A stretch of 64,000 bases of DNA from an uncultured Microscilla sp. (GCF_947493425.1 NZ_CANLRP010000003.1:1-64000); one strand, 5' to 3'. Positions 1 through 9,079 are shown, counted from the first letter of the stretch. A program made the numbers and translations. The notes: generated by a model not told the origin, from the sequence alone.

Positions 1-74
1 GAGCCGTGTGATGGGAGACTATCACGCACGGTTCTGTGAGAGGTTCGGGGTGAAAATCCCCTTACCTACTCGAC
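1..74 (+). mobile_element. 3' end of a group II intron (domains V and VI)
   Basis: The first 34 bases fold into a textbook domain V. Bases 1-8 pair with 27-34, a two-base CG bulge lies at 25-26, bases 9-14 pair with 19-24, and the tip is a GAGA (GNRA) tetraloop at 15-18; the catalytic AGC triad is at 2-4. Bases 38-71 form domain VI, with helix 38-44 against 64-71 and a bulged branch-point A at 68. The intron would end with AC at 74, placing A68 seven bases from the splice site. The reverse transcriptase/maturase gene would lie left of the window. The 3' exon begins at 75, 80 bases from the end of the opposing metallo-beta-lactamase-like gene, so the element is probably intergenic. Confidence 0.9.
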
Positions 75-153
75 TTTATAGGGCTTAATAAGGCAGATAT
101 TTACTCGAATCAGCTACGGACTATGGACTAAATACTATGGACTATTGTTATGC

Positions 154-879
154 TTATCTATGCAAAGAAACATCCAAAAGATCCATAGTATGGGTAATGA
201 GTTTACCATCTCCCCAACCCTGGTGTCCAGGTACTACAGTTTCTACTTCTTTAAATTTGCTCTGTACTTTGAGCAATCCCTTTTTCCAAAGTTTGAGGTG
301 GGCATCTTTGGTGTTGCCCAACTTGCGGGTGTCGGTGCTTTTAATGAATCCTCCTCCAAACAATACCTTTTGTCTGGTAAGGTATACCACAATATTGTCA
401 GGCGTGTGCCCCCAACCAGGCGAGAAAATCTCAAGGTTATTATTTCCACAGTCAATTACCTGAGTTTTCTTTAATACAGGTTGTGGCGAAGGTAGCCCCG
501 ATTTTACGCTACGTTTGGCGGTAAGCTGGGTAGAAATCACTGGGATTTTTTCATCCAAAAAAGCCTGGATTCCTCCCGCACGACCATCACGGGCCTGGGT
601 AATGATTACTTGTTTGATTGGCTTTTTAAGGTTGTTTTTTACCCAACCAATTATTTGCTTGGCTTGGTCGTCGTCCCAGGCAGTGTCAACGATCCATACT
701 CCTTTGTTTGTTTTTACAATCAGGCCATTGGATGGAACCATAGTGTTGCCCATTTTTTTGTATGAGATATGCACATACACATTTTTTTCCAGTTTCTTTA
801 CTTTGATTTTTTGGGCATAGCAAGCATAACTTAGCAGGCTGAGTACTAATACAAAGCAAGTGGTTGTTAGTTTTGTCAT
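154..879 (-). CDS. Secreted class B1 metallo-beta-lactamase-like protein with degenerate zinc site
   Basis: A 241-residue protein of the metallo-beta-lactamase fold. I start it at the ATG at 879 because this gives a clean signal peptide (cleavage near residue 22, after CYA); a longer frame from 915 adds 12 unlikely residues. The overall pattern is that of subclass B1 enzymes: WIVDTAW, IITQ..., GWGHTPDN, VLFGGG and VVPGHQGWGD all sit in order. However, the HxHxD zinc motif reads QARDG (Q95, R97, G99) and the zinc-2 cysteine is G177; only H158 and H219 remain. Known B1 enzymes need these residues, so beta-lactam hydrolysis is unlikely. It may be a non-catalytic binding protein or have another activity. 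It lies alone, with its 3' end facing the intron end. Confidence 0.85.
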   Translation of the reverse strand: MTKLTTTCFVLVLSLLSYACYAQKIKVKKLEKNVYVHISYKKMGNTMVPSNGLIVKTNKGVWIVDTAWDDDQAKQIIGWVKNNLKKPIKQVIITQARDGRAGGIQAFLDEKIPVISTQLTAKRSVKSGLPSPQPVLKKTQVIDCGNNNLEIFSPGWGHTPDNIVVYLTRQKVLFGGGFIKSTDTRKLGNTKDAHLKLWKKGLLKVQSKFKEVETVVPGHQGWGDGKLITHTMDLLDVSLHR

Positions 880-1818
880 TTTTGTTTGTTTTGGGTTTGA
901 AAGCTCAAATTTCACTAAAAATGACCAGTATAGCTACCGTGATTGCTACTTATTTTGGCAATGTATGTTTATCCGAAACTTTGCCTCGAAACAATGGCGT
1001 AGGAGGGAACATAACTGGTGTATTAGGTTGAAATTTTATTTGGACAAAACGGTTTATTAATCAATAAAACACGCTAATATGCCAAGTAAACAAGCTTTAT
1101 AGGTTGAATATTATACAATAATAAAAGATACTCTTTTCGCTTTAACTCTTTTTGTGACTATTTTGTTTTGTATTTTGCATTCGTTTTCTGGACCGACAAC
1201 CTTGCCTTATCCTACTTTCGTACCTATGTTTTTACCCAAAAAATTACATCAGGATAAGTTTATCAACCCCCTGTTTTTCAGTCCCTTGCTTTATTTATGA
1301 CCACAGTTGCCCTCTTTGGCAATGCTGTAATAATGGCTGGTAAAAAGAGGAATAGTGTATCATAATATTGAGATAGTATATTGATATATTAACTAATAAG
1401 GAGCTTACCTTTTATCGGATTTTGTCAAGCATAGTATCATTAATTAAAGCTTTTGCACGGTTTGCTGATACTATATTGATTTCAGATATAATTTTTTTGA
1501 CAATCAAACAAAGTTATTCTTTATTGTGTTGCTTTTATAAAACAAACTCTTTATAATTGTACAAAGCATTTCGCTTTTCATCTCATAATGGAGAATATTA
1601 AGCATAACATATCGCCCCGATTTTATTATTATTGCCGATTTAGCTTCTGCTATTGGTGGCGTTAATTTATATTCTCTCATACACACATTGCCACCAGGCA
1701 GCCCATTCCGACCCGATTTTCTTTAAGAAATTCCTTATTACAATACTTGTATTTGTACACTGTTAGTTTTAAACAAAAAAACTAAACATATATATAAAAC
1801 TCCTAAATTAATTTTCCT
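880..1818. other. Intergenic stretch without a recognisable gene
   Basis: About 940 AT-rich bases between two divergent genes. No open reading frame with protein-like composition, RNA gene or clear repeat was found. It must contain the promoters for the metallo-beta-lactamase-like gene and for the DAHP synthase gene, but I could not identify a convincing TAnnTTTG element for either. Its length is unusual for this otherwise compact window, so a degraded gene or a non-coding RNA is possible but unsupported. Confidence 0.5.
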
Positions 1819-2934
1819 ATGAAACTAGAATTAGATATTCACCCATTACAGAGCTGGATTCCGCATCAGGACAAGCCCTTGATTATTTCTGGTCCTTGTA
1901 GTGCCGAGTCTGAAGAACAGCTCGTAAACACTGCTAAACAATTGAAACCATTGGGTATCAACATATTAAGAGCTGGTGTGTGGAAACCACGCACGCGCCC
2001 CAATAGTTTTGAAGGCTACGGCGAACAAGCCCTAAAATGGTTGCAAACTGCCAAAAAAGAGGTGGAATTACCAGTAGCCATTGAGGTGGCCACTCCGCAG
2101 CACATAGAGTTAGCCCTTAAGCACGATGTTGATATTTTGTGGTTAGGTGCACGTACTACGGTAAACCCTTTTAATGTACAAGAGATAGCCGATGCCTTGA
2201 AAGGCGTAGATGTTCCGGTGATGATCAAAAACCCAATCAACCCCGATTTGGCGTTATGGATTGGAGCCATTGAGCGTATCTACAATGCAGGCATTCGCAA
2301 ACTAGCCGTGATTCATAGAGGCTTCTCTACTTTCCAAAAATCAAAATACCGCAACGAACCTACCTGGCAAATACCCATTGAGTTAAAAACTATTTTGCCC
2401 AATATGCCCATCATTGGCGACCCTAGCCATATTGCCGGACGCAGAGACTTACTACAGGAAGTATCGCAAAAATCGCTGGATTTGAACTATGACGGGCTCA
2501 TGATTGAATCTCATATTGATCCTGACAATGCTTTGAGTGATGCCAAACAGCAGGTAACACCCGATTCGCTCAGAAACATTTTAGGTGGTTTGCAAACCCG
2601 TATTTCCAGAGGCGAAAACCAAGATGCCGTGTTTTTGAATCAGCTGGAAGAGCTACGCAAGCAAATTGACAATGTAGACCGTGAGTTGATTGAGATTTTG
2701 AAGAGCCGAATGAATCTGGTAGAAAAAGCCTGCGAATACAAGCTACAGAACAATGTAACGATTTTTCAGGTAGAACGCTGGAACGACATTTTTAGAAGCC
2801 GCTCTGAGTGGGCACAAAAAATGAATCTAAAAGGAGACTTTATCTCTGAGATTTATAAACTCATTCACGTAGAGTCTATCCGTAGCCAAACCGAAGTAAT
2901 GGTAAAGCGCGAAACAGTAGACAACTCTAAGTGA
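1819..2934 (+). CDS. aroG: Bifunctional 3-deoxy-7-phosphoheptulonate synthase / chorismate mutase
   Basis: A 371-residue cytoplasmic enzyme joining the first step of the shikimate pathway (phosphoenolpyruvate plus erythrose 4-phosphate to DAHP) to the chorismate-to-prephenate step. Residues about 20-260 are a DAHP synthase of the NeuB-related type: SGPCSAES, RAGVWKPRTRPNSF, VIHRGFSTF and GDPSHIAGRRD, which hold phosphate- and metal-binding residues. Residues about 275-365 are an AroQ-type chorismate mutase helix bundle (LRKQIDNVDRELIEILKSRM). This fusion is common in Bacteroidota, where the mutase part usually acts with, or regulates, the synthase. The gene stands alone and ends in a strong terminator. 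The symbol is approximate because naming of the fused form varies. Confidence 0.93.
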   Translation: MKLELDIHPLQSWIPHQDKPLIISGPCSAESEEQLVNTAKQLKPLGINILRAGVWKPRTRPNSFEGYGEQALKWLQTAKKEVELPVAIEVATPQHIELALKHDVDILWLGARTTVNPFNVQEIADALKGVDVPVMIKNPINPDLALWIGAIERIYNAGIRKLAVIHRGFSTFQKSKYRNEPTWQIPIELKTILPNMPIIGDPSHIAGRRDLLQEVSQKSLDLNYDGLMIESHIDPDNALSDAKQQVTPDSLRNILGGLQTRISRGENQDAVFLNQLEELRKQIDNVDRELIEILKSRMNLVEKACEYKLQNNVTIFQVERWNDIFRSRSEWAQKMNLKGDFISEIYKLIHVESIRSQTEVMVKRETVDNSK

Positions 2935-2973
2935 GCAAGAATAAAGGTTATTTTAAAAACTGATTGCATATAA

Positions 2974-3013
2974 GGGGGCTATCTTTACAATTGATTGTAA
3001 GGTAGCCTTTTTT
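2974..3013 (+). terminator. Intrinsic terminator of the DAHP synthase gene
   Basis: A stem of about 14 bp (2977-2990 with 2995-3007, one wobble pair) around a TTGA loop, followed by six T. It lies 40 bases after the stop codon. Confidence 0.85.
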
Positions 3014-3052
3014 ACTTTAGAATGATGACATGATGGGAGGCATGAGAAAGAC

Positions 3053-3100
3053 AAAAAAAACTCAGTAACCTTATGCCCTTGGGAATGAATAGTTACTGAG
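3053..3100 (-). terminator. Intrinsic terminator of the SpoIIE sensor gene
   Basis: CTCAGTAAC at 3061-3069 pairs with GTTACTGAG at 3092-3100. Read on the minus strand, the stem is followed by eight T (3053-3060). It lies just beyond the stop codon of the 1132-residue sensor. Confidence 0.8.
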
Positions 3101-3122
3101 GATTGCTTGGTGTAATCGGCTA

Positions 3123-6100
3123 CTATAACTGAATACCAATTACTGTAATATCATCTCGTTGGTCGGCATCTTGTTGATGCGCAATGAGTTTTTCGTGTAA
3201 GATTTGCTTTTGTGTTTCAAAAGGCAAATTATAATTTTCGTGTATGATATGTTTGAGGTATTTCTCGCCAAAACGCTTACGTCGTGGGTTGGGGTTATCT
3301 AAAATACCATCTGTTGTAAAATATATTTTTGTTCCTTTCTTGAGTCTTACTGGTTGGTTAGAGAATGTACGGTAGTTTTCGCGTTGCCATCCACCTATCG
3401 ACTTTCTATCCCCTTTGATTACCTTCATTTCTCCGTCTTCTTCTATATAATAGATGTTTTGTTTGGCGGCTGAGAATATAATGTCAAATTCTCCATTAGG
3501 CAACTCTTCTATTCTTGCCATACTTACCACCATTCCGTCTCCGGTGTTGGCCTCTTTTTGGCGTAGTCGAGCCCTGATACCAATGTGCAAGTGTTCAAGA
3601 ATTTTGCCTGGTTCCAATATCTTATGTTCGCTCAGGGTACGGTTCAAAATACTACTACCAATCATGGACATCAATGCACCTGGTACTCCATGACCAGTAC
3701 AGTCAACAATGGCAAGGTAAATCATTTTGTCTGATACCTGGCGGAACCAGTAGAAATCGCCCGAAACAATGTCTTTGGGCATGTACAATACATAATAGTC
3801 AGCAAACGAAGTGTCCATTTCTTCTTTTTTAGGCAAAATGGCGGTCTGAATATTCTTTGCATAGTTGATACTATTGGTAATCAACTTATTTTTTACTTCA
3901 AGACTTTTACTTTTTTCTTGCAATGCCTCCTGGGTAGTTTGCAGCTCTTCCATGTTTTGCCTTAGCTCTTCCTCAGTGGTTTGCAGTTGGTTAATCGTAT
4001 CTTTTAAGCCTTGTTCTTGTGCCTGTATTTTTTCATAAGCTTTTTTGAGTACCCGTTCGTTGGCAGCCATTTTCTTATTTTTGCGTTCAAGCTCATCTTT
4101 GGCGTCTTCCAGTATTTGCGATTGCTTCACAATTTCTTCGTTTTTCTTGCGAATTTCGCTTTCACTTTCTTTTACTTGCTCATACGCCAGTTTCAGTACT
4201 TTCTCGTTGGCGGCTAGTTTTTTGTTGGCACCTTCAATTTCTATTTGTTTACGCTCCATTGCCTCTTGAGTAGCTTTTAGCTCCTCCATATTTTGGCGTA
4301 TTTCTTCTTCTTGGGCTTTAAGTTCTTCGTTTTTCTGTTTGATTTCCAGTTCACGGTCTCTGGCTTTTTTATAGGCTTTTTTGAGTACTTGTTCGTTTAC
4401 TTCCAGTTTTTTCTTGGCTTTTTCAAGTTCTCGTTGTTTTTCGCTCATTGCCTCCTGAGTAGCCTGGAGCTCTTCCATATTCTGGCGCATTTCTTCTTCT
4501 TGTGCCAGCAGCATTTCTGTTTGTTCAGTTTTTTCTTCCAGCGATTTTTCTATCTGCTTCTTCTGTTCTTCTATCTGAGCTGTTTTGTTTTCTACCTCAT
4601 CTTGTGCAGCAATGAGCTTCTGCATGTTTTTGTTCAACTCCTCTTCTCGCAGTTGTAGCTGTTTTTCCGACTCTCTGGACTTTTGAAGCAGGCTTTTGGT
4701 TTTATGATTCGACTTAACACTTGATATGGTGATGGCAATGGCCTCGGCAAGGTGTTCTACAAAAGTGACTTCAAAATCTTCAAAAACTTTAAAAGATGAA
4801 ATCTCCAGCACTCCTTCTACAGTTTCTTGTATGGTCAAGGGTACAATTAGTACATTGTTAGGGGCAGCTTTACCAGTGATAGAGCCAATATAACCATAAT
4901 CTTTAGGTATGTCTGAGATATGAATTGTTTTGCCCTGTCTGAACGCTTGTCCGGCGAGTCCGTGGTCAATTTTGATAGTTTGTTGGGTAGCGTCTTTATC
5001 TATGCCATAGTGAGCCAATAAGCTCAGTTCATCCTCTTTGTCTTCTGACAACATATACAGGGCACCCTGGTTGGCGCTCATGTACTCTACCACACCTATA
5101 ATCACTTCATCTCCTACTTTCAGTAAGTCTTCTTGTGAACGCAGTACTTCCGAAAATTTAGCCAAACCGTCGCTCACCCAATTATTCCGATCCTGAATAG
5201 TGGCACTTCGCTGAAGGTTATCCCGCATTTTAATGAGGGTATTGCCTAATACAATGTCGGGTTTAAATTTGGTTTTTGCCGAGTAATCGCCTGTACCTAC
5301 CTTGTCAGCAAAGTTTACCATTTGGCTAATGTTGATGGTAAGCTCATTAATTTCATGGGTAATTTCGCCAATCTCATCGTCCGATTTAGTTTCAATTATT
5401 TCAGGGATATTACCCTTCATCAACTGTTTTACATTATTGCGGAGCGTAGACAAACGATTCACGATTCTGCGGCTTGATATACCAACAATTAAAAACACTG
5501 TAATCAATATAAACGTGAGCCCTACCAACACCAGGTTAATACGTAAGCTACTGGTGACATTGAGTTGGCCTTTAGGTATTTTATAAAGCAGCACCAGGTA
5601 ATTGTTAGCAGCGTCTTTATTGGGTACAATCTTACTTGAGGTATAAAGGTGACCATCGACAATTACAGGTTCGTTGTAATGAGTAGACAATAGCTTTTGT
5701 ACCTGGTCAGGGGCTCTCTCCGAAATATTATGGGTAGGCATTTTCAAGTCTTTGCCCCATAATAAAGTATTGTTGGTATGGTATACGTAGTAGCCCTCAG
5801 AGGTAAGCAACGACAAGTTTGTATGAGATTTGTTTTTGATAACTTTATTGTCATTTTTTTCCCAGGCTCTTAAGTTTTCTAGCAAAAGGTTTAGGTCAAG
5901 GTCAACCACAATCATTCCTGATTTTTGGTCATTTTTGTCCATTACCGGAGTTGCATAAGTTAAGGTAGGTTGGCTAATATCGGGAGCTTGTTTGTGGTCT
6001 TTTTTTAGGTAAGGGGTTGTATGATAAAATTGCCCTTCCTGAAGTTGTCTGGTTTTCACAAAAAACTCTTCTCCTTTGCAGTTTTTCAATGCCTGACGTT

Positions 6101-6521
6101 CGGTGCTATTTGCGTTGCCGTTTTTGTAGTCTACCTTGATCAACTCTTGTCCGTTTTGATCTATAAAACGAATCTGGCTAAATACTTTTCGGGTGCGGGC
6201 AAGTTGTTGAAAAGTTTGAGTTAAAGTATGAAGCGATTCTGAAGTACCGCCTTTGGTGGTGGTATCAGCTGATAGTTTGTTCAATTGCGATAAGCGACTC
6301 AAGAATAATAAGTCGGTTTGGGCACTTTGAAAAAATTGCTCTACTTGGGTTGCTTCATTTTTAATTTCACTTTTAGATTTTCTTTTTGCCTGATCATATA
6401 AAGCATCAGTAGCGTATTTGTCAGATAAAATGACATAAGTAGCCACAGATAAGACCAATAGTACTATCACTGGCAGCGCTAACTTTATGCTTATATTTAG
6501 ATTACGAAATAACTTTAGCAT
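3123..6521 (-). CDS. Membrane sensor protein: extracellular sensor, HAMP, GAF, long coiled coil, SpoIIE-type phosphatase
   Basis: An 1132-residue one-protein signalling system. An N-terminal membrane segment (about 12-32) and a second (about 326-348) frame a periplasmic sensor region resembling a Cache domain. A HAMP domain (about 350-405) follows, then a GAF domain (about 447-600), a very charged coiled coil (about 610-890) and a C-terminal SpoIIE/PP2C-type serine/threonine phosphatase (about 894-1132). The phosphatase shows the metal-binding blocks MPKDIVSGDFYW, VDCTGHGVPGALMSM, TDGILDN and QRDDITVIG. Such enzymes usually dephosphorylate STAS-domain partners in partner-switching pathways. 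No anti-sigma kinase is adjacent. The coiled coil carries a 63-residue repeat, annotated separately. The gene is monocistronic and divergent from dgkA. Confidence 0.88.
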   Translation of the reverse strand: MLKLFRNLNISIKLALPVIVLLVLSVATYVILSDKYATDALYDQAKRKSKSEIKNEATQVEQFFQSAQTDLLFLSRLSQLNKLSADTTTKGGTSESLHTLTQTFQQLARTRKVFSQIRFIDQNGQELIKVDYKNGNANSTERQALKNCKGEEFFVKTRQLQEGQFYHTTPYLKKDHKQAPDISQPTLTYATPVMDKNDQKSGMIVVDLDLNLLLENLRAWEKNDNKVIKNKSHTNLSLLTSEGYYVYHTNNTLLWGKDLKMPTHNISERAPDQVQKLLSTHYNEPVIVDGHLYTSSKIVPNKDAANNYLVLLYKIPKGQLNVTSSLRINLVLVGLTFILITVFLIVGISSRRIVNRLSTLRNNVKQLMKGNIPEIIETKSDDEIGEITHEINELTINISQMVNFADKVGTGDYSAKTKFKPDIVLGNTLIKMRDNLQRSATIQDRNNWVSDGLAKFSEVLRSQEDLLKVGDEVIIGVVEYMSANQGALYMLSEDKEDELSLLAHYGIDKDATQQTIKIDHGLAGQAFRQGKTIHISDIPKDYGYIGSITGKAAPNNVLIVPLTIQETVEGVLEISSFKVFEDFEVTFVEHLAEAIAITISSVKSNHKTKSLLQKSRESEKQLQLREEELNKNMQKLIAAQDEVENKTAQIEEQKKQIEKSLEEKTEQTEMLLAQEEEMRQNMEELQATQEAMSEKQRELEKAKKKLEVNEQVLKKAYKKARDRELEIKQKNEELKAQEEEIRQNMEELKATQEAMERKQIEIEGANKKLAANEKVLKLAYEQVKESESEIRKKNEEIVKQSQILEDAKDELERKNKKMAANERVLKKAYEKIQAQEQGLKDTINQLQTTEEELRQNMEELQTTQEALQEKSKSLEVKNKLITNSINYAKNIQTAILPKKEEMDTSFADYYVLYMPKDIVSGDFYWFRQVSDKMIYLAIVDCTGHGVPGALMSMIGSSILNRTLSEHKILEPGKILEHLHIGIRARLRQKEANTGDGMVVSMARIEELPNGEFDIIFSAAKQNIYYIEEDGEMKVIKGDRKSIGGWQRENYRTFSNQPVRLKKGTKIYFTTDGILDNPNPRRKRFGEKYLKHIIHENYNLPFETQKQILHEKLIAHQQDADQRDDITVIGIQL
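3880..4499 (-). repeat. 63-residue (189-bp) repeats in the sensor coiled coil
   Basis: The motif EEExRQNMEELxATQEA starts at 4499, at 4310 (189 bp later) and at 3974 (336 bp later). The intervals equal 63 residues (nine heptads) and 112 residues (63 plus 49). The interval of 49 is a repeat shortened by 14 residues, exactly two heptads. KKLxxNExVLKxAY recurs within each unit. Confidence 0.85.
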
Positions 6522-7020
6522 TGTAAAATGGATGACTCACAAAATAAGTTAATGAATTCTAAGAATTTAGTAAGGTACGATTGTTTCGTTGATAGGTTAT
6601 GTAAAAAGTCGTGCCATAGTTGAAAATTTAATTTAGGAAATTACATAAGCAATAATAATCAATAAGATACATTTTGTTTTATAAAATAATAAATAAGCAT
6701 CAGTTTTTTTCTGATGTTGTAGCTATACCAATAAGATTATGTGGTGACAAATTGGAAATAATAAAAAAACAAACTTTTGCAATGCTTTTGGTCAAAGGCT
6801 TCTAAATATACACTTATACAACATAAGTTCATTGTAGTGATAAACTTTATTTTTTCTTTATATGCTATTTATTATCAGATAGCTAATTAATAAAAATGCC
6901 TGAATGCAACCTAATAATTACAAAAGTTTTATTAAAATAAAAATTAAAAAAGATGAGTGAATTGTTACATTACCAAAAACTAAAACTCACTACGTAGAAT
7001 GATTGTTTGACAAAATTGCA
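6522..7020. other. AT-rich divergent intergenic region
   Basis: About 500 very AT-rich bases between the SpoIIE sensor (leftward) and dgkA (rightward). I see no coding sequence, RNA gene or perfect promoter match. It should contain the promoters of both genes. Confidence 0.5.
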
Positions 7021-7386
7021 ATGATAAAAAAGAGATTGAAAAGTTTTGGGTACGCAGGCAAGGGGATCAGGTTTTTTTTTGTGACCCAACCACATGCCAA
7101 AATACATACCGTGATGGCGCTCATAGCAATAGTATTGGGCATTGGGTTTGACATTGCCAGAACCGACTGGTTGGCAATTGTAGTAGCTATAGGATTAGTA
7201 TTGGTAGCCGAAGCTACCAATACTGCTCTTGAAGAGTTGGTCAATTTTGTGTCTCCCGATTATCACAAGCAGGCAGGCATTGTAAAAGATATAGCCGCCG
7301 GAGCCGTATTGTTGGCTGCTATCACAGCTTTAGTAATAGGAGTGTTGGTATTTTTGCCCAAAATAGTCAAACTTATACAAATTTAG
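7021..7386 (+). CDS. dgkA: Diacylglycerol kinase / undecaprenol kinase family protein
   Basis: A 121-residue inner-membrane kinase. I use the ATG at 7021; an in-frame TTG at 7003 would add six residues. Three hydrophobic segments are visible (about 27-45, 50-70 and 95-118). The family signature EATNTALEELVNFVSPDYH (about 63-81) carries the acidic metal-binding and catalytic residues, followed by KDIAAGAVL. The family phosphorylates diacylglycerol or undecaprenol; lipid recycling linked to envelope synthesis is the likely role, and which lipid is used cannot be read from sequence. Its last 14 bases overlap the 3' end of kdsB on the other strand. Confidence 0.9.
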   Translation: MIKKRLKSFGYAGKGIRFFFVTQPHAKIHTVMALIAIVLGIGFDIARTDWLAIVVAIGLVLVAEATNTALEELVNFVSPDYHKQAGIVKDIAAGAVLLAAITALVIGVLVFLPKIVKLIQI

Positions 7387-8113
7387 ACGCTTTGGCAAGA
7401 TCATCAGCCGTGTCTATCGACAAGGTACTCATCTTGCTAATGCCTACTTTGATACGATAGTGCTCCAGCCAACGTACTTGCTCTAGTCCTTCGGCTATTT
7501 CAAGGGCTGACATAGGCAACTGCGATATATTGGCCAATATGTTGGTTTTAAAACCATAAATTCCCAGGTTTTTATAATAGGGATGTAGTTTTAGCCATTG
7601 AGGTTGAATCTTATCCTTATAATAAGGAATAGGGCTTCGGCTGATATACATTGCCTCAAAAGTTTTGGCATTAAATACTACCTTTGCTTCCTTGTGGTCA
7701 AACAACTCGTCATAGTCTTCAATTCGACTTACCAAAGTTCCAATCTCGGTTTTAGGATCATTGAACAAGCGCGCCAATTCATCTATTTGGTCTGGGTTGA
7801 TAAATGGCTCATCTCCCTGAATATTGATACACACATCGTATTCTTTTTGAAACCTGAGCGCAACCTCAGCACATCGGTCGGTGCCTGTAGGGTGGTTGAG
7901 TGAGGTCATAATGGCCTCACCGCCAAAATCTTTTACGTGTGTAAAGATTCGCTCATCATCGGTGGCTACTATTACCTTGTCAAGTTTTTGTGCTTTGCTT
8001 GCTTGCTCAAAAACCCTTTGTACCATTGTTTTGCCGCCTATATCTATCAAAGCCTTGCCACGCAGACGTTGCGATCCATAGCGGGAAGGAATAATTCCTA
8101 GTATTTTTGTCAT
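7373..8113 (-). CDS. kdsB: 3-deoxy-manno-octulosonate cytidylyltransferase (CMP-KDO synthetase)
   Basis: A 246-residue cytoplasmic enzyme that activates KDO with CTP for attachment to lipid A. The N-terminus IIPSRYGSQRLRGKALIDIGG is the nucleotide-binding signature; VATDDERI, HPTGTDRCAEVA and NIQGDEPFI follow in family order, and the length is normal. It implies KDO-containing lipopolysaccharide and fits with the heptosyltransferase-family genes at 39-41 kb. It converges on dgkA with a 14-base 3' overlap, so no terminator lies between them. Confidence 0.96.
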   Translation of the reverse strand: MTKILGIIPSRYGSQRLRGKALIDIGGKTMVQRVFEQASKAQKLDKVIVATDDERIFTHVKDFGGEAIMTSLNHPTGTDRCAEVALRFQKEYDVCINIQGDEPFINPDQIDELARLFNDPKTEIGTLVSRIEDYDELFDHKEAKVVFNAKTFEAMYISRSPIPYYKDKIQPQWLKLHPYYKNLGIYGFKTNILANISQLPMSALEIAEGLEQVRWLEHYRIKVGISKMSTLSIDTADDLAKASKFV

Positions 8114-8267
8114 GTAAAACTATTATTTTTGATCTTTTTAAAAAATGGATAAACCCTGTTTGTTGGTTTTGTAAGTAGTTAAAAATCAATGTTCTACGAA
8201 ATCGTTAGTAACTTTTCAAGCAACTATATACTTGTTACTTGTAACCAAAAAGCTTGAGGCTGCTTAC

Positions 8268-9011
8268 CTACATCAGTCCGTTGGCAGTCCATCCCCCGTC
8301 TACGTTAATATCTTGTCCGGTGATGTATACCGAAGCATCAGACGCTAGAAATATGGCAGCCCCGGCCAGGTCTTCAGGGGTTCCCCAACGCTTGATCATC
8401 ATGTGGGCTTCGCGGGCTTTACGTTTTTCGGGGTCATTAAAGCTACCAATCGTCATTTCTGTTTTGATGTATCCAGGGGCTATATTGTTGGCTCTTACTC
8501 CATACTTACCCAAGTCACGGGCAAAAGCTTTGGTCATTAAACGAATACCTCCTTTAGACGCTACATACGCTGGGTTGGCAGGAAACCCCAGGCTTGCACC
8601 TAAACTACTAATGCTGATAATACTACCTCGTTCCATTTTTTTCATGTGTTCGGCTGCTTCTCTGGTCCAGCCAAAGGCAGCTGTAAGGTTTACCTCAATG
8701 GTTTTGTCCCAGGCATCGCGTGGGTACTTGCCTTCTTCTACATGGGTAACTCCGGCATTGTTTACCAAAATAGGTGTCTTTTCGCAATTGGCGTAAGCCT
8801 TGGCGCACACCTCTTCCTGAAGTTTTTCGTCGGTTACATCACCCACTATTTGATGGAAACCTTCTGCTTCTACGTTCTCTTTATGTTGTAAATCTATGCT
8901 GTATATTTCAGCACCAAATTTGTGTAATCCTTTAGCTATTCCGAAACCATTACCTCGACCAGCACCAGTTACAATGGCAACACAACCTTTTAAACTAAAT
9001 AAGTCTTGCAT
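8268..9011 (-). CDS. Short-chain dehydrogenase/reductase (SDR family)
   Basis: A 247-residue NAD(P)-dependent oxidoreductase. I start at the ATG at 9011, which puts the Rossmann motif TGAGRGNGFGIA at residues 13-24; the longer frame from 9050 adds 13 residues without motif content. NNAG (about 84), the catalytic Ser in SISSLGA (about 134) and YVASK (about 149) are all present, as is the C-terminal GQDINVDGGW typical of classical SDRs. The substrate is unknown; sugar-acid or alcohol dehydrogenases share this pattern. It stands between kdsB and a divergent S41 peptidase gene. Confidence 0.9.
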   Translation of the reverse strand: MQDLFSLKGCVAIVTGAGRGNGFGIAKGLHKFGAEIYSIDLQHKENVEAEGFHQIVGDVTDEKLQEEVCAKAYANCEKTPILVNNAGVTHVEEGKYPRDAWDKTIEVNLTAAFGWTREAAEHMKKMERGSIISISSLGASLGFPANPAYVASKGGIRLMTKAFARDLGKYGVRANNIAPGYIKTEMTIGSFNDPEKRKAREAHMMIKRWGTPEDLAGAAIFLASDASVYITGQDINVDGGWTANGLM

Positions 9012-9079
9012 ATTTCTATGGGTATGTCTGATTTGTTGTAAAAATGGCAATTACGTGAATTTCAAATTCTTTTGCTTGT

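Noticed and set aside
120-143. Direct repeat ACTATGGACT near the intron end as a target-site duplication
   Set aside because: Group II introns insert by retrohoming without target duplication, and the repeat lies about 45 bases from the intron end.
137-474. Two overlapping rightward frames just after the group II intron end
   Set aside because: They lie antisense to the metallo-beta-lactamase-like gene, which has a signal peptide and clear family motifs.
1504-1686. 60-residue leftward open frame in the gap before the DAHP synthase gene
   Set aside because: Composition is not protein-like, there is no family similarity by eye, and AT-rich DNA of this length gives such frames by chance.
4011-4658. 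Phe/Leu-rich rightward frames opposite the sensor coiled coil
   Set aside because: They are the complement of Glu/Lys-rich coiled-coil codons, which gives runs of Phe and Leu that only mimic membrane proteins.
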